Source: JACRCT01 sp049841135 (GTDB lineage: Bacteria; Myxococcota; Myxococcia; Myxococcales; UBA5297). From it: a stretch of 64,000 bases of DNA. The stretch is taken from NCBI GenBank assembly GCA_049841135.1, contig JASGHK010000006.1:744001-808000 (forward strand), given 5' to 3'. Within the stretch, counting starts at the first letter, position 1. Each line of letters opens with the position of its first letter. Below, one piece after another: positions 1 through 11,101 of this stretch. Both the position numbers and the translations under genes were made by a program. The notes beneath the pieces are model-generated. The model did no database searches. It worked only from the letters and a program-made list of their open reading frames with translations, and had not been told where the DNA came from.

Positions 1-221
1 TCCTGCGGGAGCTGTCGGAGCGCTACGACGTGGTGGTCCTCGACACGTCCGCCGCGCTCTCGGCCGCGGAGGCCCTGGCGGTGGCGAGGCTCTGCTCGGT
101 GAACCTGCTGGTCGTCGGCGCCACCGACACGGCCGCCCGCGAAGCGCTCTCCGTCCTCAGGCAGCTGCGCCAGCGCGGGGCCGGCGTTCGTGGCCTCGTC
201 GTGAACGAGCCGCGACGGTAG
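1..221 (+). CDS. C-terminal end of a polysaccharide-locus tyrosine autokinase (Wzc/CpsD-like), cut by the window edge
   Basis: The frame is open from the window edge and ends at TAG 219-221. Translated from base 3 it reads LRELSERYDVVVLDT, then an Ala-rich helix and NLLVVGATDTAAREALSVL, ending VVNEPRR. The YDVVVLDT stretch looks like the Walker B strand of BY-kinases and their Mrp/MinD-like relatives, and LLVVGATDTA fits the next strand. About 72 residues are visible; the Walker A motif and any Tyr cluster lie outside. It probably controls chain length or export of the polysaccharide made by the genes to 20.2 kb (inference from context). A diverged copy of this 3' end recurs at 4756-4883. A different P-loop protein of the ParA type is possible. 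Confidence 0.6.
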   Translation, partial: LRELSERYDVVVLDTSAALSAAEALAVARLCSVNLLVVGATDTAAREALSVLRQLRQRGAGVRGLVVNEPRR

Positions 222-344
222 GGCCCGAGCCGGCCTCGAGGCGCGACCTGGGATGCGCTGTGGCGGGTCGGGAGGTCGCTAACGATCGCTTTTCCCGACA
301 AATCCCGCGAGACCGCGACTTGGGAGCTGGGCGCTTCAGGGAAA

Positions 345-413
345 TGCGCGATGGCCGCGCAAGCTCGCGAATGGCTTCGACGATTCGGCTCTGGTCGGCG
401 AGCGTGAGGTGTC
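345..413 (-). pseudogene. Remnant of the 3' end of a DegT-type aminotransferase
   Basis: Read on the minus strand this stretch encodes LTLADQSRIVEAIRELARPS, nearly the same as the end of the intact aminotransferase at 4925-6079 (LTLGDQGRVVEAIRELARRS). No upstream part of the gene is present. It sits just after the autokinase tail, tail to tail, exactly as the aminotransferase sits after the second autokinase tail near 4.9 kb. It is a scar of a duplicated gene junction. Confidence 0.7.
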
Positions 414-454
414 GTGGGTGACGGAGGCCTGAAGTGCGCGCGGGTACACCTTGC

Positions 455-3400
455 TCACGGCGCGACCTCCACCGAGTACTGCCCTATCTGGCCGGAGGTC
501 GCCGGACGGACTGTGAGGTACCAGGGACCTGTGTAGGGCAGGCTCAACGACGCGGTTCCGGGTCCCGTTCCGCTGCCGATCGTGATGCTGGTCGTGCCGA
601 CCTGCCACGAGGTGGCCAACGGCCCCTGGATCGTCAAGCGAAGCGTGCGCGTTCCCGGCGCAGCCTGGAAGGAATAGACGTCGACGTCTCCTGAGTACTG
701 AATGGCGCCCGCCTGGGGCCCGCCTCCGATGGTCAGCGCGGCGGCGAGGGCCTGCGTGTTCCCTGCATCGTCGATTCCCGCATCCTCCGCGACCACCGTG
801 TAGATCCCCAGCCCGCCTGAGAACAGGCTGGCAAGCGAGACGTAGGCGACGCCCGTTTCCGGGGCCAGGAAGCCCACCACCATCGGCGTGTAGGAGTACG
901 CGCTGGCCAACCCGGTCGCCCCATTGCTTCCCAGCACCTGGACCTCGGCGGCAAACCCCACCGGCGAAACGGTCACCCGGTAGATGCGGCCCACCTCGGT
1001 GGCCAGGCTCATCCAATCCACGTCCCGCGAGAACTGGATGCTCCCGGAGAGACTCGTTGCCAAGGTGAGCGGCGTCGCTCCTGCCGTCCCTTCCCCATGG
1101 TCGTCGGGCCCGAGGTCCGTCAAGACCAGGGAATAGGCGCCCGTCGATGAGCCCCGCACCCTGACCGCCACGTGGTACGTCCCACCAACCGCGGCCTTGA
1201 ACAACGTCGGGCTGGAGCTGGGGCTGGCCACGGGCGTCGCACCATTGAGCACTTGTACCGTCGCCAGGTCCCCGGCGAACTCCAGGCGGTAGATGTGCTG
1301 CGCTTCGAGGCCGGCCGCGAACCAGTCCTGGTCGGCGGCGTACTCGAGGATGCCGTAGCTGGGGGCGCCCAACACCAGCGGCGTCGCCATCGCCGCGGAG
1401 TTGCCGTGGTCATCGGTTCCCGCCTCGGAGACGGTCAGCGTATAGGGCACGCCCAAGTCCGCGCGAACCACCACAAAGTAGGGCCCGGCATCCCCGGCCC
1501 CGAAGAGCGTGCTCTTGCCCTGGAGGCCTTGCTCCAGGCGCGTGGCGCCGTTGGGAGCGTAAACATCGACCGTGGCGCCGTTGCCGGAGGCCACGCTCGC
1601 CTCGGCCTTGTAGAGACGGCCGGGGACGGTGACGACCGAGAACCAGTCCGTGTCCCCGGGGTACTGAGTCTTGCCGGTGATCGCCTGACCGACGTTCAGC
1701 GGCTTGGCTTTCGAGGCCGAGCTTCCGAAGTCGTCGAGGCCGTAGTCGGTGACCTTGAAATCGTAGGTGATGGGGCTCGTCGACGAAGACGCCCAAGCCA
1801 CGCTCACGTAGTAGGGGCCGGTGCTCGTCAGCTCTTGCACGATGGATGAGATCGAAAACGACTTGGAGCCCAGGGAGATCGAAGGACTCCGGTAGAGCGT
1901 CATGGTGACCGGGGCGCTGGCCGCTACGCTCACCTCGTAGATGTGGCCCGGCGTGGCGCCGAAGGTGAACCAGTCCTTGTCCCCCGCGTAGCCGAGGACG
2001 CCCTTCGCGGTGCTCCCAACCGTGACCGGGGCAGCCACGGTGGAGTCGTCGCCGTAGTCATCGGGCCCAAGATCTTCCACCAGGACGCTGTAGGTGGGAG
2101 CAGGAGTGCTGGCGTAGCTTGTCCGCTGTATCCGCAGGTAGTGGGTGCCTTGCGCTGCGGTCCAGGCCAGGGCGGAATCCGCGGGACCGTAGCCGTAGCT
2201 GGTCAAGCTTGCCAGCGGGTTCTGGCTCGAGGGTACGTCCAACACGTCGCAGTCGACCCACCCTGTGGAGCTCAGGGTGATCTGGTAGAGGTGACCCGCG
2301 CTCGCGGCGAAGGAGAACCAGTCCTGGTCCGCGGCATATTCGAGCTTCTCCGCTGGTCGCAGCGCCAAGAGTCATCGCCGCCGCCGCGCTGGCGACGTTG
2401 GCGTAGTCGTCCGTCACCTCGTCGATCGAGAGCACGTAGGGCCCGGTCGCAAGGCCGGCGTGGGCCCGAACGCGAACCAAGGTCCGGGCGCCACCCGGGT
2501 TGAACGCCACCGCGACGGGCTCCGAGTAATCGGAGAAGTTGCTGGTCAGCAGCGTCGTACCGGTCGAGTCGAACACCGCGACCTCGAGCCCTCGCGTCGA
2601 GCCAGCGGTGCTGGCCGTGACGAGGAACGTCTTGCCCACCTGAACCTCGACAGCCAGCCAATCCTCGTCGCCAGCCCGGTCGAGAGTGTGGCCCTCGGCC
2701 ACGAGAGGCAACCAGACCCGCCGCGCGAGCTCAGGGCACTCGTCCGGTTCGAAGGCGTCACCCGTGTTGTGGGCGCTGAGACAGCTCCCGGGTACCTCGA
2801 GCCGGCAGGCCCCGTCGGGGCCGGCCGTGTATCCGGGATCGCAGGCGCAGCGGTAGCCCCCGGGCGCCGGCTCGCAGATGGTCTGGTGGGGCGCCGCGCA
2901 GGAGTTGGGATGACATGCCTCCACGCACCCGCCCGTGCCGTCATCGCGAAAGCCAGGTTCGCAGCTGCAGACCGCGGTCGGGCCCGAGGCCGTGCACACG
3001 CCACGGTTCGCTTCGGCGCAGGGGTTGGGCGCGCACGGGTCGGCCAGGACGCAGCGGCCGGTCCCGTCGTCGCGGAAGCCGGCGTTGCAGGAGCACACGG
3101 CGACAGAGCCCACGGCGCGGCAGACCGTCTGGTTGGGATCGACGCAGGGGTTGGGCGCGCACGGGTCGGCGGCGATGCAGCCGCCGTCCCCGTCGTCGCG
3201 GTAGCCCGGGCTGCAGGAGCACAACGCGGTTGAGCCCGCGGCCCGGCAGACCGTCCGGTTCGGCTCCGCGCAAGGATTCGGATCGCAAGGATCGTCGAGG
3301 CGGCAACCCCCGGCGCCGTCGTCGACGTAGTCCGGATCGCAGGCACAGCGCACGCTCTGACCGTCGATGGAGCAGACGGTCTTGTGCGCGCCGGTGCAGG

Positions 3401-4491
3401 GATTGGGCGTGCAGGAGAGGGCGGGGACGCACGCGCTCTGGTCGTCCCAGAAGCCCTCTTCGCAGTTGCAGACCGCGGCGCCGCCCGAGGCGCGGCAAAC
3501 GGTGCGATGCGGCTCGGTGCAGGGGGTCGGCCGGCACGGATCGAACGGAACGCAGCCGCCGGTCCCGTCAACGTCGTCGACGTAGCCCGGGTCGCAGGAG
3601 CAGCGGGCCTCGGTCCCCTCGAGCCGGCAGAGGGTGCGGTGCTCGCCGGTGCAGGGGTTGGGCTCGCAGGAGACCGCCGGGACGCAGGTGCCCAGGTCCC
3701 AGTAGCCTTCGTCGCAGGAACAGAATCGCGACCGCGCCCGAGGCGCGGCAGACGGAGCGATGCGGTTCGGCGCAAGGAGTGGGCTCGCAGGGATTGAGGG
3801 CGACGCAACCGCCCGCGCCGTCGTCGACATGGCCCGGGTCGCAGGAGCAGCGGACCTCGGTCCCCTCGAGCCGGCAGAGGGTGCGGTGCTCGCCGGTGCA
3901 GGGATTGGGCTCGCAGGAGACCGCCGGGGCACAGGTGCCCAGGTCCCAGTAGCCTTCGTCGCAGGAACAGATCGCGGCGGCGCCCGAGGCGCGGCAGACG
4001 GAGCGATGCGGTTCGGAGCAAGGCGTGGGCTCGCAGGGATTGAAGGCGACGCAGCCCCCCTCGCCGTCGTCGACATAGCCCGGATCGCAGGAGCACCTCG
4101 CCTCGGCCCCCACGAGCATGCAGGTCGTGCGGTGCACTCCGGTGCAGGGGCTGGGGTCGCAGGAGACGGCCGGGACGCACTCGCCGAGGTCCCAGTAGCC
4201 CTCATCGCAGGTGCACACCGCCGCTCCGTTGGCCGCGCGGCAGCGGGTGCGATGCGGCTCAGCGCAGGGGTTGGGCTCGCAGGGATTGCCGGGGACGCAG
4301 TCGAGGGCCGCCGGTACGTAGCCGGAGGCGCAGACGCACTGCGCGTACCCCGAGGAGTCCAGCGCGCAGACGCCATGGTCGGAGCAGGAGACGCCGTCGC
4401 ACGGATTGGCTGGGGGCTCCCCGATGCCGGTCTTGGCACAACCGGAGAGGGCCGACACGAAGAGTGCAAGTCCAGCGGCGGATCTTCTCAT
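455..4491 (-). CDS. Large EGF-like/PPC-repeat lipoprotein (two apparent frameshifts)
   Basis: Start is ATG at 4491; the first residues (MRRSAAGLALFVSALSGC) form a lipoprotein signal with lipobox LSGC. About 13 EGF-like Cys modules of ~40 residues follow, largely alternating between an NPCEPTPCAEPHR...CDEGYWDLG type and a VSCEPNPCTGEHR...CDPGYVDDG type. The second half has about seven pre-peptidase C-terminal (PPC-like) domains, each with a DxDWFS-like signature (DEDWLAV, DQDWFSF, DKDWFTF, DTDWFSV, DQDWFAA, DVDWMSL, DVDVYSF). The frame breaks at about 3724 (GATC read as GAATC) and 2345 (GAGCTC read as GAAGCTC); removing both extra bases gives one protein of about 1,344 residues. Likely surface-exposed, binding or adhesive; no catalytic domain is seen. 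The gene is cargo between duplicated polysaccharide gene ends. Confidence 0.8.
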
Positions 4492-4649
4492 GGCACCCTC
4501 CGGCGACGCTGAGACGGTCAGTGAAGTGGGTCTTGTCTCAGGCAGGCCGAGGGTATGCCGCGGATCTCCGGCTGGCAAAGGGGCGATGGCCCGGAGGCTG
4601 CGCGCCGCGGGAGGCCAAGGGTCTTCCGCGGCCCGCTCCGCCGCACCCT

Positions 4650-4755
4650 TCACACGCGCCGCTCGAACTTGCCCACGAGGCTCGCGGTCGCGCCGAGGCC
4701 TGAGCCGGTGAAGAGCGAGTCGCGCTCCCCGAGGTAGGGGGCGAGAGCCTCGCGC
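4650..4755 (-). pseudogene. Remnant C-terminus of an unidentified, possibly outer-membrane, protein
   Basis: Minus-strand reading gives ALAPYLGERDSLFTGSGLGA, then TASLVGKFERRV and TGA at 4650. The alternating polar/hydrophobic pattern with a terminal KFERRV resembles the last strands of an outer-membrane beta-barrel, but the family cannot be named from 33 residues. Coding similarity stops at 4755, exactly where the second autokinase tail begins on the other strand, so this is a gene cut by a recombination junction. Confidence 0.4.
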
Positions 4756-4883
4756 CTGGTCGTCGACGCCACCGACACGGCCGCCCGCGAAGCGCTTTCC
4801 GTCATGAGGCAGCTTCGCCAGCGCCGGCGTCGGGGCCGACGTCCGCGGCATCGTCGTGAATCAGCGGCGAAGAGGGCGGTAGC
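4756..4883 (+). pseudogene. Duplicated, decayed tail of the tyrosine autokinase
   Basis: The first 69 bases match 108-176 at about 64 positions (my count) and encode DATDTAAREALSVMRQLRQR; an insertion then shifts the frame, though remnants of the end (ATCGTCGTGAA, CGGTAG) are still visible. The copy starts abruptly at 4756. Together with the aminotransferase tail at 345-413 it shows that the autokinase-tail/aminotransferase-tail junction exists twice, on both sides of the 0.4-4.75 kb cargo. Confidence 0.75.
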
Positions 4884-4924
4884 TTTGGCGCGAACGCGAT
4901 CCGTCAGCGCCGCTGCGGACGCGC

Positions 4925-6079
<1,155 letters not shown>

Positions 6080-6150
6080 GTCTCCCCCCGGCCGGCTTCA
6101 ACGATGGCGGGGGCGTCGCGCCGCGGGATGAGCCCGGACAGGTCCAGCGC

Positions 6151-6370
6151 CCAAGAGAGGCGGCCGGTCCCGGCGAACCGGAGCGGCCTGCGCTCGTCCT
6201 CGTTGCCGGCGACTGGGGAGCGCGACGGTGGAGGGCCAGCGCAGCGGGCGAGGGGACGTCCTGGTCGGCGCGCGGCAGTCGCTGGGGGCGCTCGCTGCCT
6301 TGCTGGGTTCCGTGGCTGCTTTCCTGGGTCGGCGCGGGCGCCGGTCCCGAGCCTGCGCGTGTGGAAGCGG
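6151..6370 (+). pseudogene. Remnant of the 5' end of the Wzy-like polymerase gene
   Basis: This stretch aligns with 9292-9510, the upstream region and first codons of the intact polymerase gene: CCAAGAGAGGC begins both, and GGGCGAGGGGACG is shared, as is GGGGGCGCTCGC. The start codon region GCGATGAGGG is replaced by GCGACTGGGG, so the start is lost. Similarity ends near 6370, after which cargo begins. It is the left flank of a duplicated head that brackets 6371-9291. Confidence 0.7.
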
Positions 6371-6722
6371 GCGTGTCCGTCGCCGCGTCGCACCTCCGAA
6401 AGCCCTCAGAGGGTGTCCGAGGACTCGCCCGTCATGTCACAAAGTAGCTGCCTATCTTCAGCAACCGCGGTTTCCGCGTGGCTCCCGACCCGGTTGCAGC
6501 GCGGAGGGGTCTGCCTGGTGCGCGGCACTGCTCGGGCGTGGCTCGCAACTGCACGACGCGGTAGCGGACCATCGCGCGGATGCCAGCGGCCCGCTGGACC
6601 TCGACCCGCGCCTTCTGGATACTCCGCACCGCAGCTCCCCGGGGGCCGGCGCTCAGAAATCTTGGGAACGACGCCCACTCGGAATCGGAGCCCGGTCCCG
6701 ATTCTTTCGCGAGGAATGACCC
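6371..6722. other. Gene-free stretch before the propeller-protein gene
   Basis: I see no codon-like frame, RNA gene or clear terminator here. The base composition becomes somewhat less GC-rich around 6430-6470, which could mark the promoter region of the 6723 gene, but no convincing -35/-10 pair was found. Confidence 0.4.
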
Positions 6723-8578
6723 ATGGACGTACCTGCCAACGAGCAGCGGGGCAGCGTGGGCTCGCGGCTGGAGACCGGCGTGGCCGGGATCCTGCTCGCG
6801 GCGCTGCTGTTGCTGCCGCTGTACGCGGCCTTCGAGCGGCCCTGGCACTTCCCCGCGCTCATCGACGCCCGGCTCTGGGCCGCGGAGAACCCGCGCACCA
6901 TCGACGCCGGCGGCTTCCTCGTGGCCGATGCCGTCGAGCTGCTGCTCTTCCTGCTCTGGTACGCGGTCGGCTGGCGCAGGATCGATCGGCAGACCTGGGA
7001 CGCGCTGAAGCGAGAATCCCTGGCTGCAGCTCGCGACGGTTTGGGCCGCGCTCGTCTACGCCAGGCTCGCGGTCGTGTGCGCGCCCTGCCACGGCCCGCC
7101 CCTCATCCTTCCCTTCGCCCTGGCGGCGCCGGCGCTCGCCTGCTACCTCGCGCGGCAAATCCGTGAGCCCATGCGCCTGCGGACACGGATGGCGGCCTAC
7201 GCCGGCGCCGCGGCGATGCTGGGCATGCACGCCCTGGTCTTCGTGCCCACGCTCGCGCTGCGCAGCCTGGTCACCACGCTCGACGGCGAGTCCTGCAACT
7301 CGCACGACGCCTTCATCGGGCTCCTCGGGCAGGGCGGGGACGAGCGCATCGTCGCCAAGGCAATCCGTGCCGTTGCGCCGCTGCATCCGCTCGTCTGCCC
7401 GGAGGGCGGCTTCGACTTCCACGGATACGAGGCGCTCGAGGAAGCTCACCGGACATCCGTTCGGGACGGGCGACGACGCGTGCCAGCAGTGGTTCGCCTG
7501 GTACGAGCAGAACCGCGGCAGGACCCAGGCGGAGTGGCTTGCCGACCGCTTCCGTGGCCTGGCCACTCTCCCCACGGGGCCGATCGACGGCGCCGGCGTG
7601 CGCGTCCTGCTCTCGGTCCTGGGGCAGCCGGAGTTCGAGAGCAACGGTTCCCGCGGCCGAGAGCCACCCCTCGAGCCGGTCTATGCCAAGCGCGTGCTGC
7701 AGAGCCTCGACAAGGCCATGGTGGGCCAGGAGGCGAGCGAGGCGGCTGCCTCGGGCACCGCGCAGCTCAAGCGCGGCGCCGCCCGGATTGCCCGAGACCT
7801 GCCCGACGGCCGAGCCGAGCTCGTGCGCCTCGCGCGCGACGACGATCGCTCGGTGCGGCTCGTCGCCTCCGAGCAGTTGCTGGAGATCGCCAGGCGCGAG
7901 CGCGCCCAGCCGGAAGCGCCGCTCACCCGCGTCGCCGGCGAGTTCGACTACGACCCGCGGCGCAGCGGGGACGTCCTCTTCTTTCCCGTCCACGGCCAGA
8001 GCGTCGCGTTCTCGTTGTCGGAGACGCGGTCGCTGGGCGTGCAGGCGCCCCCGCCCGCCGAGCCCGTGCCGGACCTGCCGCTGCCGACCGAGCGGCGCCC
8101 GGACGGCTTTGCGCGACAGGGCGATCTCTTCGCCGTGCTGACCTGCCCGATCTCCGGCAACACCTATCCCGGCCCGGGCAAGGCGGTGCTCGAGGTCTGG
8201 TCGCTGGCGACGAAGGAGAAGCTGTACGCGAAGGTCCTGCACGAAGGGCTGATCTCCGGCTGCCGGCTGTACTCGTCCGCCGGGGTGTTCGTCGTGACCA
8301 CCGGCAGCCTCACAGCCGTCCTGGAAGCGCAGGACGGTGCGCTGCGCTGGGAGCTGCCCGTCTCGGCCTGGTCCAGCGCGATCGGCGAAGGGCTGCTCGC
8401 CGTCAGCCGCTACGGCCAGATCGACCTGCTCGATCTCGCCGACGGCGCGCTCGTGGCGAACTACGCCCCCAAGCAGCCGGCGCATGGCGGGGTGATCGAG
8501 CACCTGGAGGTCTTCAACGGGAGGCTGTTCGCCTTCCGCGAGTCGGAGGTGTTGGTGTTCGCGTTGCCCAAGCGTTAG
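6723..8578 (+). CDS. Membrane protein with C-terminal propeller-like region (two apparent frameshifts)
   Basis: ATG 6723 starts a protein whose first ~200 residues hold about four membrane helices (GILLAALLLLPLYAAF; ADAVELLLFLLWYAVGW; LPFALAAPALACYLA; AAAMLGMHALVFVP). A Cys-containing soluble part follows (TLDGESCNSHDAF), then a helical HEAT-like stretch around RLARDDDRSVRLVASEQLLE, then repeated beta strands typical of PQQ/WD-like propellers (VFVVTTGSLTAVLEAQDGAL, LLAVSRYGQIDLLDLADGAL). Frame breaks lie near 7015 (GATC read as GAATC) and 7442 (GAGCTC read as GAAGCTC); repaired length is about 617 residues. Function is unknown; the domain plan suggests a membrane-anchored sensor or scaffold. 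It is cargo inside the polysaccharide locus. Confidence 0.65.
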
Positions 8579-8634
8579 CCCGGCTGGCCTTCGCAGCATC
8601 GCGCCCCAGACACGCGATTCGGCCGCGCCCGGCC

Positions 8635-9291
8635 GAGACCTGCCACACGCCGAGGACCTGTCCCACGTGGGGCAGGTCTCTCCCTCTGGAAATCCGCCCC
8701 GCCGCGGCCGGCGGAGACCTGTCACACGCCGAGGACCTGTCCCACGTGTGGCAGGTCTCTCCCTCTGGAAAGGCGCCCCGCCGCGGCCGGCGGAGACCTG
8801 TCACACGCCGAGGGACCTGTCCCACGTGGGACAGGTCTCTCCCTCTGGAAAACCGCCCGCCGCGCCCGGCGGAGACCTGTCACACGCCGAGGACCTGTCC
8901 CACGTGGGACAGGTCTCTCCCTCTGGAAAGCCGCCCCGCCGCGGCCGGCGGAGACCTGTCACACGCCGAGGACCTGTCCCACGTGGGACAGGTCTCTCCC
9001 TCTGGAAAACCGCCCGCCGCGGCCGGCGGAGACCTGTCACACGCCGAGGACCTGTCCCACGTGGGACAGGTCTCTCCCTCTGGAAAGCCGCCCCGCCGCG
9101 GCCGGCGGAGACCTGTCACACGCCGAGGACCTGTCCCACGTGGGACAGGTCTCTCCCTCTGGAAAACCGCCCGCCGCGGCCGGCGGAGACCTGTCACACG
9201 CCGAGGACCTGTCCCACGTGGGACAGGTCTCTCACTCTGGAGATCCCGCCCCGCAGCGCTCGGCGGAGACCTGGTACACGCCGAGGAACTG
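8635..9291. repeat. Tandem array of 78-80 bp units, each carrying a 24-bp perfect palindrome
   Basis: Nine units begin (at GAGACC) at 8635, 8714, 8793, 8872, 8951, 9029, 9108, 9186 and 9266; the ninth is degenerate. The core of each full unit is GACCTGTCCCAC followed directly by its reverse complement GTGGGACAGGTC, centred on CACGTG; units 1 and 2 have small changes in the right arm. A third half-site, GACCTGTCACAC, lies upstream in most units. The linker from unit 3 onward alternates between GAAAACCGCCCG and GAAAGCCGCCCC, so there is a two-unit higher-order repeat. Long frames through the array on both strands are by-products of the repeat. It could be a set of binding sites for a dimeric regulator, RNA hairpins, or a selfish palindromic element; nothing here decides which. 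Confidence 0.9.
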
Positions 9292-9353
9292 CCCAAGAGA
9301 GGCTCGGGGCCTCGGCGAGCCGGCGCGGCCTGCGCACGTCATCGTTGCGGGCG

Positions 9354-10868
9354 ATGAGGGGCGCGACCAGGCAGAGCCAGAGCGGCGGGCGAGGGGACGC
9401 CCTGTTCGGCGCGCTGCCGGCCCTGGGGGCGCTCGCCGCCCTGCTGGCCTACGGCGCCTTGGCCGCCTTCCCCGGGCTGGGGCGGGCGCCGGTCCGGTGG
9501 TCTGCGCCCGCTTCGGCCGCCGCCTTCGGGCTCGCACAGCTCCTCTTCCCGGCCAGCCAGCCGCGCAGAGCGCAGCTGCTTTGTCCGCTCAACTGGGCGC
9601 TGGCGGCCTTCTTCATGCAGCTCGTGGTGCTGCCGCTGCTCGTCTGCGTTTGGGGTCCGGACTACGGCGCGCTCACCGCCCTTCCGGGCCCCGGCGCCAT
9701 CGACGCGAGCCTCGTGGTCTCAATCGTTTCGTTCGCGGCCTTCAGCGCAGGGTGCTCGGTGGCCGCGCCGTCGACGATCGCCGCGAACGAAGCTCGTCCG
9801 CCTCCCGGTCCGCCTTCGGCCTTCCTGGTCCTCGCGTACGCGGCCGTCGGCTCGCTGGGACTGGTCGTCGGGTTCGGATCCTTCCTGCAGCTGCCGGCGC
9901 TGCTCGCGGACCCCGCCAAGATGGCTCAGGCGGGCGCGGAGATGGAGGGGACTCTGCAGGGGGCCGCGAGCACCTTCCTGCGCCCGTTCCTCCTCAACGC
10001 GGTGGTGATGGCCTGGTGTCTCTGGATCGATCGGCGCGGGGCCCTGAGCGGGCGACCGGCGCGCTGGGCGCTCAGCGCCGCCGCCGTCCTCGCGGTGCTC
10101 CTCATCGGCGCCTCGTACAGCTTCAACCGCGCCGCGTTCGTCGTGCCGCTGGTGGCGATGGCCGCCGTCTACTCGGCGCGCGTGCGGAGGATCTCGGTGC
10201 CGGCCCTGCTCGCGGGCGGGGCCGTGCTCGGTGCGCTCGCGCTCGCCTCCGGGACCTTCCGCGCCGGGTCGGCGACCGCCGAGGACCTGGCCAAGACCTC
10301 CTCGGCGCGCGAAGCGGTGCTGGACCTGAGCGACCTCTCGACCCAGCTGCAGGTCTACGGCAACGCGCCCCAGTTCACGGCGTTCCTGCTCGAGCAGGCC
10401 GAGCGCAGCCCGGGGCTCTTCAACCCGCGGGTGCTGGCCGGCTCGGTGCTCTCGCCCGTCCCCATCCTCGGCAAGGGCTTCCGCGACGAGAGCGGATTCG
10501 TCGTCTACAACCGGCTCATCTACGGGCGCACCACCGAGTTCATCGACCAGGTCATCCCCTTCGAGGCCGAGGTCTACCTGTGCCTCGGGCCGCTGGGGCT
10601 GCTCGGGGCCTTCGGGCTCCTGGGCTTCGCGGTGGGCCGTCTGCAGCGCAGGTTCGAGCGCGCGGGGCCCTCCTACGAGCGCTTCGCCGTCCAGTTCGTC
10701 GCGATCTGGCTGGCCTTCCTCGTCCAGGGTGCGCTCAGCTCGCTCGCCCAGGTCGTCGTGTTCTTCCTGTGGCCCGTCTACGGCTACGCGCTGCTGCGGC
10801 TCATCGCGAGCCCCTGGGCCGGTTGCGGCGCGGCGACGGGCGGCTTCGTCCAGCCGGTGAACAGGTAG
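9354..10868 (+). CDS. Wzy-like polysaccharide polymerase (O-antigen ligase/polymerase type)
   Basis: About 504 residues, strongly hydrophobic, with roughly 10-12 predicted membrane helices (for example FGLAQLLF, WALAAFFMQLVVLPLLVCVW, AFLVLAYAAVGSLGLVVGF, LSAAAVLAVLLIGA). SYSFNRAAFVVPL and a large extracytoplasmic loop around residues 300-390 (ending YGRTTEFIDQVIPFEAEVYL) fit the O-antigen/exopolysaccharide polymerase class, whose sequences are poorly conserved. ATG 9354 was chosen because the 5' duplication at 6.2 kb also centres on it. The 3' end overlaps, in antisense, a remnant of the flippase gene tail, and the last ~150 bases recur at 12.7 and 16.4 kb. Confidence 0.75.
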   Translation: MRGATRQSQSGGRGDALFGALPALGALAALLAYGALAAFPGLGRAPVRWSAPASAAAFGLAQLLFPASQPRRAQLLCPLNWALAAFFMQLVVLPLLVCVWGPDYGALTALPGPGAIDASLVVSIVSFAAFSAGCSVAAPSTIAANEARPPPGPPSAFLVLAYAAVGSLGLVVGFGSFLQLPALLADPAKMAQAGAEMEGTLQGAASTFLRPFLLNAVVMAWCLWIDRRGALSGRPARWALSAAAVLAVLLIGASYSFNRAAFVVPLVAMAAVYSARVRRISVPALLAGGAVLGALALASGTFRAGSATAEDLAKTSSAREAVLDLSDLSTQLQVYGNAPQFTAFLLEQAERSPGLFNPRVLAGSVLSPVPILGKGFRDESGFVVYNRLIYGRTTEFIDQVIPFEAEVYLCLGPLGLLGAFGLLGFAVGRLQRRFERAGPSYERFAVQFVAIWLAFLVQGALSSLAQVVVFFLWPVYGYALLRLIASPWAGCGAATGGFVQPVNR

Positions 10869-10945
10869 AGCGCGAGCGAAGCGCTGGAGAAGGCGCTGAC
10901 GGATGCCACCGCGAGGCCGGTCGCGCCCCAGCGCGGGATGACCTC
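10784..10945 (-). pseudogene. Remnant of the 3' end of the Wzx flippase gene (copy 1)
   Basis: The plus strand here aligns with 16437-16600, the end of the intact flippase (shared GGCTTCGTCCAGC, GGTAGAGCGCGAGCG and GGTCGCGCCCCAGCGCGGG). It overlaps the last ~85 bases of the polymerase gene in antisense, the same arrangement seen in copy 3. Homology stops near 10945, where cargo begins. Confidence 0.75.
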
Positions 10946-11042
10946 ACGAGACTGGCCTTCACCACCACCCAGCCTTCCTTGCTCGCGACTTCCCGCTTCA
11001 TTCTTCCTAGTAGCCCCCTCCTAGCCCCCACCCCTCTCGCCC

Positions 11043-11090
11043 TTGACAGCCGGGTAGTTGCAAGATTGCGACTTTGCAAGCTTGCAACTA
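11043..11090 (+). promoter_or_regulatory. Four tandem TTGCAAG-type octamers within an inverted repeat, upstream of the ATPase-nuclease gene
   Basis: TTGCAAGa, TTGCGACt, TTGCAAGc and TTGCAACt start at 11058, 11066, 11074 and 11082, an exact 8-base period. The outer bases also form a perfect 10-bp inverted repeat, TAGTTGCAAG at 11055-11064 and CTTGCAACTA at 11081-11090. A TTGACA (11043-11048) precedes them, but no good -10 is seen. The block ends 11 bases before the ATG, so a protein bound there could block translation or transcription start. An autoregulatory operator is an inference. Confidence 0.6.
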
Positions 11091-11101
11091 CTGTCCCAGC
11101 C

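Noticed and set aside
8635..9291. CRISPR array
   Set aside because: Units are contiguous, 78-80 bp, nearly identical throughout; there are no unique spacers and no cas genes.
8667..9353. Long open frames through the palindrome array on both strands
   Set aside because: They arise because the repeat lacks stops in several frames; the encoded 'repeat protein' changes with frame and merges into the polymerase frame upstream of its real start.
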